Source: Xanthoparmelia taractica (Eukaryota; Ascomycota; Lecanoromycetes; Lecanorales; Parmeliaceae). Taken from it: DNA of 10,363 nt. Positions 1-9,091 of the stretch are shown here, piece after piece; the first letter of the stretch is position 1, and every line of letters begins with the position of its first letter. The notes beneath the pieces are model-generated. The model was not told where the DNA came from. It saw nothing but the letters and a program-made list of their open reading frames with translations, and searched no databases. The stretch is taken from NCBI GenBank assembly GCA_033085395.1, contig JANQBS010000638.1, positions 1 through 10,363 on the forward strand. Reading direction: 5' to 3'. The position numbers were made by a program, and so were the translations under genes.

Positions 1-155
1 CTTAAGCTTTTTACGTATTTTTAGAATATAAAAAAATATCACGTAATATATTTATTAAAAACCCAATGGGAGTATAGAATATCTTATATCTTTCGATATG
101 GTATTCGAAAAACTAATTCCATATCATTAAATATATTATACCTTTCCGACTCGTA
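1..155 (-). mobile_element. Copy 1 of a short inverted-repeat element (one end; continues upstream of the window)
   Basis: These 155 bases are the reverse complement of 4817-4977. The two align end to end with one 6-base gap (near position 120), and all other differences are transitions. At positions 121-155 this copy has T where the other has C, mostly before A, so it is the more RIP-damaged copy there. The match stops at 155 with CGACTCGTA, the same end that copy 2 has next to its target duplication, so 155 is read as an element terminus. Compared with copy 2, about 120 bases of this copy should lie upstream of the window. Alternatively 1-155 and 4817-4977 are the long terminal inverted repeats of a single transposon of at least 4977 bp; the window edge hides the deciding bases. 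Confidence 0.65.
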
Positions 156-157
156 AT

Positions 158-612
158 AGTATATTTAAAGATTAACTTATAATCTTACGCGCGAAGCTAT
201 TATTAATCGTATCTAAATAAGCGAAATACGCTATCGAGAATAATCGATAACTATTATCGATAATAAATAATAATAAATATTCTATAAAGACGTTATCTAA
301 TATTAAAAAGCGATGAAGAAAGTAAGGCTTAGAATAGCGTAAGTTAAGTCTTGCGAAGAATATAATAAACGATTAAGATTAGAATAAAGACGATAAAGAG
401 TAGAGTGAGAACGAGTAAGATTAAGATAGGAATAATAAAGAATAGAGTAAGAACGAGTAAGATTAGGTCGAGGATAATAATATTATTATAAATAAAGTCG
501 ACGTAGAAGATAAGAAGATTAAAGATAATAGTATAGAGAATATTAACAAAGATCTCGATAGCGATAAGATAATAAATAAAGATTAAGAGAATAGCGACGC
601 GAGAAAGAAATT
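158..612 (+). pseudogene. RIP-damaged N-terminal coding segment with an acidic stretch
   Basis: The frame whose codons begin at 158 reads as protein-like sequence. It is interrupted by TAA and TAG codons that would be glutamine before C-to-T change, and by one TGA. Its second half is strongly acidic and polar (Asp, Glu, Asn, Lys, Gln), like a disordered linker, and contains a 14-residue tandem repeat at 395-478. Around 600-612 the coding signal passes to the frame beginning at 601, so this may be a first exon or a region offset by an indel from the oxygenase relic that follows. No domain is recognised. It begins within a few bases of the end of element copy 1, so the original start may have been lost or displaced. 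Confidence 0.4.
395..478 (+). repeat. 42-bp tandem duplication (14 codons, two units)
   Basis: Units 395-436 and 437-478 share the core GAACGAGTAAGATTA and differ mainly by G/A transitions and a short divergent tail. The period of 42 keeps the frame. Read in that frame, with TAA and TAG taken as former glutamine codons, each unit gives an acidic, glutamine-rich peptide. This looks like ordinary low-complexity repeat expansion in a disordered protein region. Confidence 0.6.
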
Positions 613-2391
613 AAGATAATGAACGTTATATCGTCTTTAGTATTATTACTAACATTTAATAGCTTATACTTTTATAGTAATCTTATCTTAACGATTTAAG
701 ATAAAATTATATAAAAGAATCGATTAACGACTAGAATAAATATCGATTATAAACGTATAGCGACACTATAGAGTCTGATAGTAATAAACCCTAGCTATAT
801 TAAAGATCTCAATTATCTGTGTTATCGATATATAAGAGCTATAGTCGTATACTATAAACTATAGATAAAGATAACGAATTACGCGATATTACTAATAAGA
901 CTCGAACGATTTATATTATTATAATCTTCTTTATTAGTATTAAAGATAGTCTCGAAGACGTTAAATTAATTTTAAAAAAAAGATCGTCTTAATATAACGA
1001 ATAACTCGATAGATATATATATATATTCGGTGCTAAAGACATCAACGCTATTCGTAGTTACTAATATTCTTATCTAATAATTATTAATTAAGGTCGTTTA
1101 AAAGCTTGATATCTAAGATATTTAAAAGCGGGATAAGAGTCTTAATATTAATATATTTAATTAATTATAAAAAGATGTAAGATACGACGACGAAGTAAAG
1201 TAAAGAGTAGGTAAGTTAATTTTCGTGAAATTCGATATATATAAGTATTATTAGTGAAAGATTAACGAGAAGTCAAATCGAGGATGGCTACGAAATATGC
1301 TTTACTCTTTCACGCAGCAAGCTATTCGCTAAGACCTGGAATATTAACTAATATATGTAGCCCTAAGACCGAATAGAAATTTCAGGCTTATGTTCTATTC
1401 GTATTATACTAAGTACGTAACTTCGGGGAATAACACTATCTTTCGTTATATCGATATAAATATATCAAGTTTTCTTAAGTTAGAACGTGAAGACAATATT
1501 ATTTAGAGTTTTATCTCGTTAGATAACGAGTCTCTAAGCGAAAACTACACGAAAATAATCCCCGAATTTTATTATAATATAAGAATATAATAGGCGATTC
1601 TAGAGAAGCGAAATTTGAAAGATTAAGATCTTAAGACCTTAGAATTTATTAAAGACGTTATTATAATTTATATTAAAGAGAATATTAAGCGATAAGACGA
1701 TTTCGTCTCGATTCTCTATTAGCGAGATTAAGTAAGAATATTTAGACCTAAGATTATTTATAAGTTTATAACGATAGAGCGGGATTATAAGAGATAGCGT
1801 CGGATAATTCTACTATAATTCGTCGATATTAGAGAGAATAATTTTATCTTAAATTACAAGAAGTCTAATAGCTAAGAAAATCTATATCTCGTTTATATTA
1901 CTTAGATAGTCTCTATTAAGACGCCCTTCGATTATTTAAAAATATATAATCATATATTATATAAGTTCTTCGCTAGCGTATAACTATATCTAGACTCTCT
2001 CGTATCGTAAGCCCTAGTATATTAACGCACTTAGACTAATTTATAAGTGCTTTGGCAAGTAGTAATTCTTTTAAGTAATAATCGAGAATAAATAAAATAA
2101 ACTATTAATATAAGTCGTCTAAATATTCTTCGAGCTTTTAAGATAGTATTTCGAGAATAGATAATAATCGAGATAATAAGCTTTAACGTAAACTCGTATT
2201 ATCGAATACTAGCTAATATTTCGTGAGTTTATATAAGTTATAATAAATAAAATTTAGAGATAGATAAGAGATCGAGATAAGAAATTAAATACGTTATCGC
2301 TAAATATATACGATTTCAAATTGCCGAGCGATATTAGATCGTATACTATATTCTTATAATTTTCGATAGTTATTATCTTTATAGTTAATAA
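601..2391 (+). pseudogene. Relic of a fungal 2OG-Fe(II) oxygenase-like protein
   Basis: The frame with codons at 601, 604 and so on stays protein-like for about 590 codons, broken only by stops explicable as RIP of Gln, Trp or Arg codons. ATG at 619 is the first in-frame start, but the N terminus may lie in the upstream segment. A double-stranded beta-helix oxygenase pattern shows through the damage. FRYIDINI at about 1441-1464 fits an Arg-His-x-Asp iron site with His changed to Tyr (codon 1447-1449; Asp 1453-1455). PEFYYNI near 1561-1581 fits a Gly-x-His-His motif. RPKIIYKF near 1744-1767 fits the distal Pro-His-Gly motif, again with His read as Tyr (1759-1761). The following SQALVYQR and NSYYRIL stretches resemble the C-terminal part of widespread ascomycete hypothetical proteins of this type; that resemblance is from memory, not a search. 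The substrate is unknown. The gene is dead: dozens of stops and lost metal ligands. The same frame runs on past 2391, so the end is uncertain. Confidence 0.55.
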
Positions 2392-2460
2392 ATTATTTAC
2401 AATTCGCTTATTAATAAGATAAATAATATATATCTTTAATAGATCGGCTTCGCAATTTAA

Positions 2461-3837
2461 ACGTAGCTAGTTCTTATCTTAATAAAACCTCGCGTTATCT
2501 CTCTTACTTCTTTTTCTTTAGATCATATATCTAATCGATTATTTTAATACTAAGTCAAATATTAAAGTCATCGCATATAGACGCGTAATTTATATATTCT
2601 TAATAAATTATCTAGTTACGTTCGTCTTAAGTGAATCCCTCTATAATAAGACTCACGTATTTTTTACGCTACACTTATCGTTATTATAAAACTTCTACGC
2701 TAAAATTAATTCGAGAAATTAAATTATAAAAATTATTATAAAGAATCTTATAATAGATATAAGGCGAGAGAAAAATATATGTAATACGTTAAAGAAGAAA
2801 ATAAAGAGACGATATCTTATTAAGACGAGATTAGATATTTCGATAAATAGAGTTAAATTCGCGAAAGCTTTTATATAATTAAAGAATATATTTTCGTTTA
2901 TATTTTATTAGAATATCTTTAAGATATAATTAGAAAAGTATAAGCTAATTATAGCGAGAAAGATTATTAATTTATATTTATATTGTTATAAGAGAAAGCG
3001 ATTATCTATAGTAATCCTATTATCAACTAAGACGATATCGAAGATATATTTTTTATCTCTTAATGAAATCGATATATTCGCGCGATCGAGTTTAATTACT
3101 CGTTACACGATTTTTTATATCTCGAAGTATTAAAGAAAAAGAAGTCTTCGTCGAGTATTACGTCGAAAGAGCTTAAGTTTAATATATTTAAGAAGTTACT
3201 AAAGAAGAAGAGCGTATATCGATCGAATATATACGAGTAAATTATATATAAGATTAAAAATATAGACTTAATAATAGATATCGCTTATAAATTTAGAATA
3301 ATCGTATTATAGATATATAGAATTAAAGAGAATTTAATCGTCTTTATTATTAAGATCGCTAAGTGCGAAAATCTAGATATTTATTTAATATATCTAGCTT
3401 TAATATTTTTCTATTAAGCTAATCGAAACTTAATCTTTATATATTATATATCGTTAGCGACGATACGTAAAAAGTTATTTATTCGACGTCGATAATCGCG
3501 ATTAGATTTATATAATAGTATTAATTTTTAGTTAGCGCTTAGTAATCTTAATAATTAAATATATTAAGCTAATTAAATTCGTTACTTAGCTTATATAAGA
3601 ATATCTTAGCTAATCTTATCTTTATAATAACATAATCGCGATACGCTAATTTATCTAATTTTCTTATTTCTATAGTAACGAAAGATTATCTCTTATTTCT
3701 ATTCGTAATAACTTAATTATTTATATACTCTACGATCTTAAGCTTTTCGTATCTTAACGTAGTATATATTATATACGCTTAATCGATAGATATAAGATAT
3801 CTAATGCTTAGATAAATAGCGATATTAAGTAAGAAGA
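2461..3837 (+). pseudogene. Unrecognised RIP-damaged protein, basic with a glutamine-rich tail
   Basis: The frame with codons at 2461, 2464 and so on again reads as protein for about 450 codons if TAA, TAG and TGA are taken as damaged Gln, Trp or Arg codons. Clear stretches include a Tyr/Lys/Glu-rich segment near 2720-2860, KKKKSSSSITSKELKFNIFK near 3130-3192, and VYRSNIYEQ near 3211-3237. The last part (about 3480-3780) has many Gln and Leu positions. Leu there may partly be former Pro, since CCA can decay to CTA or TTA, which suggests a proline- and glutamine-rich tail. I recognise no family, no DDE/D transposase signature and no zinc-binding cluster. It shares the frame of the oxygenase relic with no clear gap, so the two could be one long protein; I separate them because the oxygenase-like family normally ends near 2300-2390. 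Confidence 0.4.
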
Positions 3838-4345
3838 AATAATAGTAGATAGCGGCGAAGATAACTTAAATAAAGTTATAGAAGTAGAAGATACGCGTAT
3901 TAAAATACACTATTTTATTCGATATATTAATACGCTACGTGAGAAGTAGACGCACGAAGTTATTGAATATCTTAATATTATTAATAACGATAAAGAGAAT
4001 ATAGACGTTAAAAGCTTAAGATCGAAACGAAGAAAAGAGAACTAGTCTATCGAAGTCTAAGATCGAATCGCGACGTATCTAATTACTTATAATTACGTTA
4101 GATTCTCGTTAATAAGAGTAGATTACGCGAGCTTATTAAATAAATTAAGTAGCTTAGATAAAGATCGAAAGAGTGTAATTATTGAAAAAATAAGTAAACT
4201 TATCTTTTTATCGAATATCGAGTACGCTAATAGCGTAAGTAATCGATAAGACTCGACGATAATAAGCTTTAGTCGCGAAAGTCAACGATTATTAATACGA
4301 ATAATAATCTCTATAATCTTTAGACGAGAATCTAACTACGTATAA
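3782..4345 (+). pseudogene. Unrecognised RIP-damaged coding segment, charged
   Basis: Coding character switches to the frame with codons at 3782, 3785 and so on and continues to about 4345. It begins with an acidic stretch (IVDSGEDNLNKVIEVED near 3842-3892). A charged, helix-like region follows, with few stops compared with neighbouring frames, notably open between about 4080 and 4240. It may be the C-terminal part of the preceding protein after an indel or intron, or a separate gene. No domain is recognised. Confidence 0.35.
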
Positions 4346-4808
4346 AATAAGATAATAATTATTCGTTGTTAATATTAGATTATAAGCAATAATTAAGAAA
4401 TAATTATAGATAAGATAATAAAGAATATTATAAATCGACTCTAATAAGCGCTTTCTCTTTTCTTCTTATTTATGACTTATTTTTAATAAAATATATTAAT
4501 ATCTTAATACTCGTTTAATTCTAGCTTTATCGAAAATATATCGCTAATAATAATTAATTAAATTATATTTTATCTTTCACGAATAGCGGCGACGATAAGA
4601 CGCGAAGTTATATTATAAATATTCTTTAAAATAATAAGAAGTCTAGAAGTTAGACGAAACGTTAATAATCGAAGCATTACGAGCGTATTTTTAACTTAAT
4701 AATATCGATTTATATAATTAAAATTATAATAAGATAAATAGAAAACGATTTATCTTTATAATTAAAGTATAATTAAGATACTTTAAATAAATTTATAACG
4801 CGTATATA
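4346..4808. other. AT-rich stretch without a recognisable gene
   Basis: Between the last coding-like frame and the target duplication of element copy 2 I see only heavily RIP-mutated AT-rich DNA with scattered CpG-containing words. No frame is convincingly protein-like on either strand, and I see no RNA gene or repeat here. Confidence 0.5.
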
Positions 4809-4816
4809 ACTATTAG
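4809..4816. repeat. Target site duplication of element copy 2, left side
   Basis: ACTATTAG stands immediately before the left terminal inverted repeat of copy 2 and recurs exactly after its right terminal repeat at 10261-10268. The shared word can be read as long as ten bases (TAACTATTAG) because the right terminus itself ends in TA. Eight bases makes the two termini symmetrical. Confidence 0.75.
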
Positions 4817-4845
4817 TACGAGTCGAAAAGGTGTGGTATATTTGA
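4817..4845 (+). repeat. Left terminal inverted repeat of copy 2
   Basis: It pairs with the right end of copy 2 (about 10231-10260 on the opposite strand, partly interrupted by the copia target duplication). The same terminus ends copy 1 at 155 and begins copy 3 at 10289. The most conserved part is the central AAAGGTGTGGTAT. Confidence 0.65.
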
Positions 4846-5033
4846 TGGTATGGGATTGGAATTAGTTTTTCGAATATCATATCGAAAGATATAGGATATT
4901 TCATACTCCCATTGAGTTTTTAATAAATATATTATATAATATTTTCTTATATTCTAAAAATACGTAAAAAGCTTAAGCGAATACTTATATAATTATAAAA
5001 TTCTATAAATAGATTAAAAAGATATAATTTTTT

Positions 5034-5055
5034 AAAAAAAGTTGAAAAAAAGTTG
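5034..5055 (+). repeat. Two 11-bp A-rich units in the short element
   Basis: Two exact tandem units of AAAAAAAGTTG at 5034-5044 and 5045-5055. Copy 3 carries the same pair in inverted orientation (about 10330-10353), where the last G of each unit reads A on the matching strand, a transition typical of RIP. Confidence 0.7.
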
Positions 5056-5074
5056 AAAACGACTATATTCAATA

Positions 5075-5079
5075 GATAC
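5075..5079. repeat. Copia target site duplication, left (GATAC)
   Basis: GATAC directly precedes the LTR at 5080 and recurs directly after the other LTR at 10237-10241. Joining the flanks restores a sequence that matches copy 3 on the opposite strand across the insertion point. This confirms both the 5-bp duplication, the usual size for copia elements, and the insertion into a pre-existing short element. Confidence 0.9.
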
Positions 5080-5355
5080 TATTGCAAATGTGAGTGACGA
5101 ATAGCTATAACTAAGCAGAAATACTGTTTAATGATTGGCTAAGGCTAGCTAATTAATTCGATTGATCAAGTCTTAAGAATATAAGAAAGGAAGCCTATAA
5201 AGACGGTTATGAATTAGTCTATATACTCGCTAAGAAGATTTTATTAGATTCGTTATTATTCGCTATCTTCACTTATAGAACGCTAACTAAATCAAAAGAT
5301 TTCTCCTCGCTGGAATTAGCTAGAAACCGAGCGAAATAATTATCTAATATTAACA
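5080..5355 (-). repeat. Copia LTR (3' LTR of the - strand element)
   Basis: 276 bp, aligned without gaps to 9961-10236. The two differ at 42 positions by my count, all transitions. In the first 120 bp this copy keeps C or G wherever the two differ, so it is close to the ancestral state there. In the last third (about 5280-5355) it is instead the more damaged copy. Confidence 0.95.
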
Positions 5356-5365
5356 CTCCCTCTTT
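5356..5365 (-). promoter_or_regulatory. Polypurine tract of the copia element
   Basis: On the - strand this reads AAAGAGGGAG and abuts the LTR end directly. That is the expected position and composition of the RNase H-resistant primer for plus-strand DNA synthesis. It has survived RIP almost intact. Confidence 0.8.
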
Positions 5366-5639
5366 ATTATTTCACTTATTTAGAACGAACTTAAGACTAT
5401 ATAGATCGAGTAACTATCTATCTCGCTAGAACGTCTACGAAGCAAGCGGCTTAATTAATATATTAGCTACTTGATCGGCGATAAATACGAAATTAAGTTC
5501 AATTAATTTATTCTCGTAGATCTAGCGTATATAGTGATACTAAATATTAATATGCTTAATTCTCTAATAATATTCAGAGTTCTTAACGAGGGTTAGGCTA
5601 GTCTTATTGTTATCAAGTAGCTATATGAGAGCGTTCTTA

Positions 5640-5860
5640 AAATTTCGAAAGAATAGTTCTTTCAGCCAGCGAGTCGTCTATATAATAATCTTTACGACCT
5701 TAGTAAGGGCTATATACTCAGCCTTAATAGTAGACGTAGCTATATTACGTTGCTTCTTACTAATTCAAATGCATATGGCTTAACCTCGTAATAAGACGTG
5801 ATTATAGGTGGATTTGCGATTCAATTTGTCGTTATCATAGACTGAGTTAGAGTAGACTAT
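5640..5860 (-). other. RNase H domain of the copia relic
   Basis: On the - strand the sequence reads YSNSVYDND, then NRKSTYNHVLL, then SKKQRNIATSTIKAEYIAL. This matches the copia RNase H signature (tyr-ser-asp, arg-lys-ser-thr, ser-lys-lys-gln and ser-thr-x-x-ala-glu-tyr). The first catalytic Asp reads Asn, as expected from GAT or GAC losing G to A. The AEY codons lie at 5722-5714. This part is less RIP-damaged than most of the window. Confidence 0.88.
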
Positions 5861-6269
5861 TAAATCATCGTCTCGGCGAAAGCGTAGTTTATATTTAACT
5901 ATTTTAATTACGTATTTAAGTACGCGATTAAGTATATTTATATAGCGTATAGTTAAATTATAGTAGTATTAACTTAGCTTTCTAATAACGAAGATCAAGT
6001 TAGAACGTATTTTAGTCATAAGATATATGAGACTTTTAATTCGTTTTTAATAATCCCGCTAATTAGCTTATTCTTCTTTAAGTCGAGCGAGTTAGATAGA
6101 CTTATATTTATCGATTGAAGTACTAATCGAGGTATATTACTTTATATCGTACTGCTAAAGTATTTTTCTAGCGTATTATAACTATTTAATTATTAACGTA
6201 TTCTTAATTCGATAAGTTTAAATGCTTAGTATTCTTTTTACTAATTTAAAGTCTTTCACCTTAAAGACT

Positions 6270-6793
6270 TACTTAATTTAATTCTTAATTTAGATTATAA
6301 ATGCTTTAGTTTTAGTGAATACGAGAATATTATTAATATAGAGGGCGATAATAATTAACTTATTTCTAGTGATTCGAATAAAGATGCATTTATCTAAAGA
6401 AATGGCCTTGAAATTTATCTTTCTAAGTATCTCACTAAATTTCTAATTTCAAATACGCGTTAATTATTTAAGGTTATATAAATTCTTTAGTAGCTATAAT
6501 TTATTTTCTTTAATATCTAGCGAGATAGAAAAGCCCTATAAGAAAATTATATAGATTATCTCTCGTAGAATACTATTAAGATATACGTTATCTATATTTA
6601 ATTAATAATATAGTAGTTCTAGGAATATTACGAGCGCGAATAGTAATCGTAGGGATTTAAATCTTATAATAAGAGTAAACGTCTTATTAAAATTAATATT
6701 AGTTATTTAAATAAAACCTCAAGCGACTAATCTAACTTTATACTTATCGATAATCTTATCGAGATTATATTTAATCTTATAGACTCACTTGCA
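6270..6793 (-). other. Reverse transcriptase domain of the copia relic, catalytic site lost
   Basis: From 6793 downward the - strand reads VYKIKYN, then DKYKVRLVA with GFIQ after a stop in place of Arg or Trp, then SLRLLFALV and NVYLNSIL. These are the hallmark blocks at the start of copia reverse transcriptases (WVFKIK, KARLVAKGF, DVKTAFLNG). The catalytic YVDD reads YINN (6340-6329). Both metal-binding aspartates have become asparagine by G-to-A change. Confidence 0.88.
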
Positions 6794-7499
6794 TATAATT
6801 AGTTTATATCCCGCTGGAATCTAAACGATCTTTTATATGCTATTAATTATATAAATCGTGAATTTAGTAGTTATAACTATAATTTATTCTCGTGAGTTAG
6901 ATTTATTAATAACTTCTTTATATATAAGCGACTCGATCTTTAGTAACTTATAGGCGAGATATGCTTTTAATTTATCGAATTCTTCAAAGAATTTCTAGCT
7001 TATAATCTCTTTTTTGATACGAACTGACCTATTAAATGCTATTATTAATTTAATAGATTATTTACTAAAGATCTTAATTCTAGGGTTAGATGCTAATATA
7101 GTAATTAAAGTATCTAAGATTAATAATTTATAAGTTGCTAAAATCTCTTCTTTAGATGTTTTAGTAACGAGAACTCTTGATATTAAGAAAGATTCAATCG
7201 AAGAGCTACTCTTATTTTGCTAATCCTACGGGTTAGATTGCGGATTATCTCCGATATTTGAATTCTTCTACAAGAGATCTCCCTCTGGTTCGGGTTCGCT
7301 TGAAGATATATTTTAATTATTTATTAATAGCGACGTGACGTGACCTCCAGGCTATATATTATTATTCTAATCGTTGTCGTCGCTAGATATAGCATTATTT
7401 AAGATATTTAAAACTTTATTAGATATCTCGATACGATTAAGGTTTATAATTAAGATATCTACTTATAATTAGTTAAATTTCGAAAGTAAGCCTTTAAGT

Positions 7500-8240
7500 A
7501 ATAGTTCTAGACCTTTGCGATTCTTATAAAACTTTATATTCGTAGACCACTCGAATCGATTCTTATCCGGCCTATACACACGATACTAATTACTCGAATA
7601 ATATCCAATATAAATCCCTAGGTAATTCACGGTGTTTAGCTTGATATCTCGTTGCTTCTTAGCTAGAAATACTCTACATATATACTTAAACATTCTCTCT
7701 TTACTAAAATCTAATTTCTTCTTAAATTATAGTTCATTAGATAACTTACTTTCTCTGTTTCTCTACGATAATCGATTATATATATAATATACGTATATCA
7801 CGGCCTCCGTCTAGAAGATTAATAATAGTTCGAATTAAATTAGTATCGATCTAGCGAGCGTGATCACGATTCTATTGAATCGTTCGGAAATCCCGTTCTA
7901 ATATACGATGTACGTGCTCGTAGACTTCATCGTCATATCTATATCTAGCAATTCTTTCTAAATATCTTGATACTCCTTCGTATTATTCGTTCTAATCGTT
8001 ATAATCGATATATAATCTTTTATTAATAGTAATCTAACGTTATTTAAAAGAAATTCATAAATATTTATTTTCGTGACGAGTGAGCGAAGAAATACTCGTT
8101 TAATCGTCTTATTAATTAATAATATAAATAGAATATATCTTTTTATAATACTTTTAATTGAAAATAACCCCTAAAAGTCCGTATAAAGCCTCGCTTCGAG
8201 CATCGTTATCTTAATCTTAGGCTCGCGATTAATCGTTCTA
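7500..8240 (-). other. Integrase core of the copia relic
   Basis: The DDE residues are placed as follows. Asp is kept in YTDF (codon 8179-8177). The second Asp reads Asn in RTNNTKEY (7987-7985). Glu is kept in QNGISERFNR (7885-7883), where Gln is a TAG stop. Spacings are 64 and 34 codons, near the usual copia arrangement. Further on, NYLGIYIGYYSSN and YRVYRPDKNRFEWS around 7635-7540 match the conserved copia region after the catalytic core. Confidence 0.88.
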
Positions 8241-8440
8241 ATTATCTTTAAGGCGTTATATATCTTATATTCGAAATTCGTTAATACGTTAAAAGTCTTA
8301 ATATCGCTCGTATATTAATATAGATCTTTTAATTAATATACGCTCGCATAGTCGAGTCGTTTATATACGAATTCGAATATCTTTCTAAGCGACTTATCTA
8401 TAGTTAAGATCTTAGTCGATACTAATTCCTCACTTACTTA

Positions 8441-8488
8441 CTTCTATATCGCTAATTTCTAATTCTTCTAGATCGCTAATTTCTAAGT
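8441..8488 (-). repeat. 24-bp tandem duplication inside the integrase part of Pol
   Basis: 8441-8464 and 8465-8488 share CGCTAATTTCTAA and most of the rest, at a period of 24. The duplication keeps the reading frame and adds eight residues between the protease and the integrase catalytic region. Confidence 0.6.
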
Positions 8489-8639
8489 CACAAATACTCG
8501 ATTTAATATATAATCCGTGAATTCGTATAAAATATTCGATATATAACCTCGTACGACGATTCTATTAATTCGTTTATTAACGATTTTAATACTCTAACTT
8601 CTAAAAATTACTATATATTCTCGTCGATTTAAGGCGTTA

Positions 8640-8850
8640 ATAAATAATAAGTTAACACTTATTTTAAATATATAGAGTACGTCTCTTATAATCTAAATGT
8701 GACGTTTAATCCTTATCTAGATATCTTCTTATTCAATAATTAATAACTTACTCTAATCGTCGAATTTAATTAATTTATTATAGAGTGTGAATCTAATAAA
8801 TAATTCGCGCTAAGACGTTATATATCGAATTACTTCTAAGTCGATAAGTT
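8640..8850 (-). other. Protease and pre-integrase region of the copia relic
   Basis: In the Gag-Pol frame the - strand reads a stop, then LIDLEVIRYITS. This fits the copia protease active site Trp-Leu-Ile-Asp-Ser-Gly-Ala-Thr, with the catalytic Asp kept (8842-8840), Ser read as Leu and Gly as Glu, both by transitions. About 60 codons downstream, DVLYIFKISVNLLFINAL (near 8690-8635) matches the conserved VLYVPKLxxNLLSV segment before the integrase zinc site. Confidence 0.8.
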
Positions 8851-9049
8851 ATTTTATAATCTTTTTATACTTATATAGAATTATTTAGATTTATTCCTTC
8901 GATAATTTAGATGAGTTTTCATTCTAATTCTTAATAGTAACTATTACTTTATTCTTACGTCCCGCGATCTAATCTTATATCTTATTCGAGATCTTTTAAT
9001 TATTCTTGAATCTTAAATTCTTATTCGTATTGTTCTTGCTAAGATTAAT

Positions 9050-9091
9050 ATACTTAGATTTATAATAATCTCTCTTATCGCAGTTATAGCA
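9050..9091 (-). other. Gag CCHC zinc knuckle, damaged
   Basis: The - strand reads CYNCDKRDYYKSKY. This is a copy of C-x2-C-x4-H-x4-C in which the His and last Cys positions both read Tyr (CAT to TAT and TGT to TAT) and the Gly positions read Asp. The RNA-binding knuckle would not fold around zinc in this copy. Confidence 0.88.

Noticed and set aside
243..261. Small inverted repeat ATCGATAA/TTATCGAT as an operator or terminator
   Set aside because: Many such short palindromes arise from the restricted base composition; nothing around it supports a regulatory role.
619..1000. Short open stretches as intact genes
   Set aside because: They are fragments of longer frames interrupted by RIP-type stops; none has a full domain without stops.
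1011..1026. AT dinucleotide run as a microsatellite of interest
   Set aside because: Short and expected by chance in RIP-mutated DNA.
1..4977. TTAA target duplication of a piggyBac-type element, from CTTAAG at 1-6 and 4972-4977
   Set aside because: CTTAAG lies inside the inverted match and is itself a palindrome, so it looks like a duplication by symmetry. The exact 8-bp repeat at 4809 and 10261 places the termini elsewhere, and no piggyBac transposase is visible.
1..4977. A single 5-kb transposon with 155-bp terminal inverted repeats
   Set aside because: Not excluded, but less economical. The same termini border a 282-bp unit with a perfect target duplication, which explains why the match ends at 155 and 4817.
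8785..8800. LLDSHS on the - strand as the copia protease active site
   Set aside because: It is not in the Gag-Pol frame. The in-frame site is LIDLEVIRYITS with Asp at 8842-8840, which fits the WLIDSGAT pattern through transitions only.
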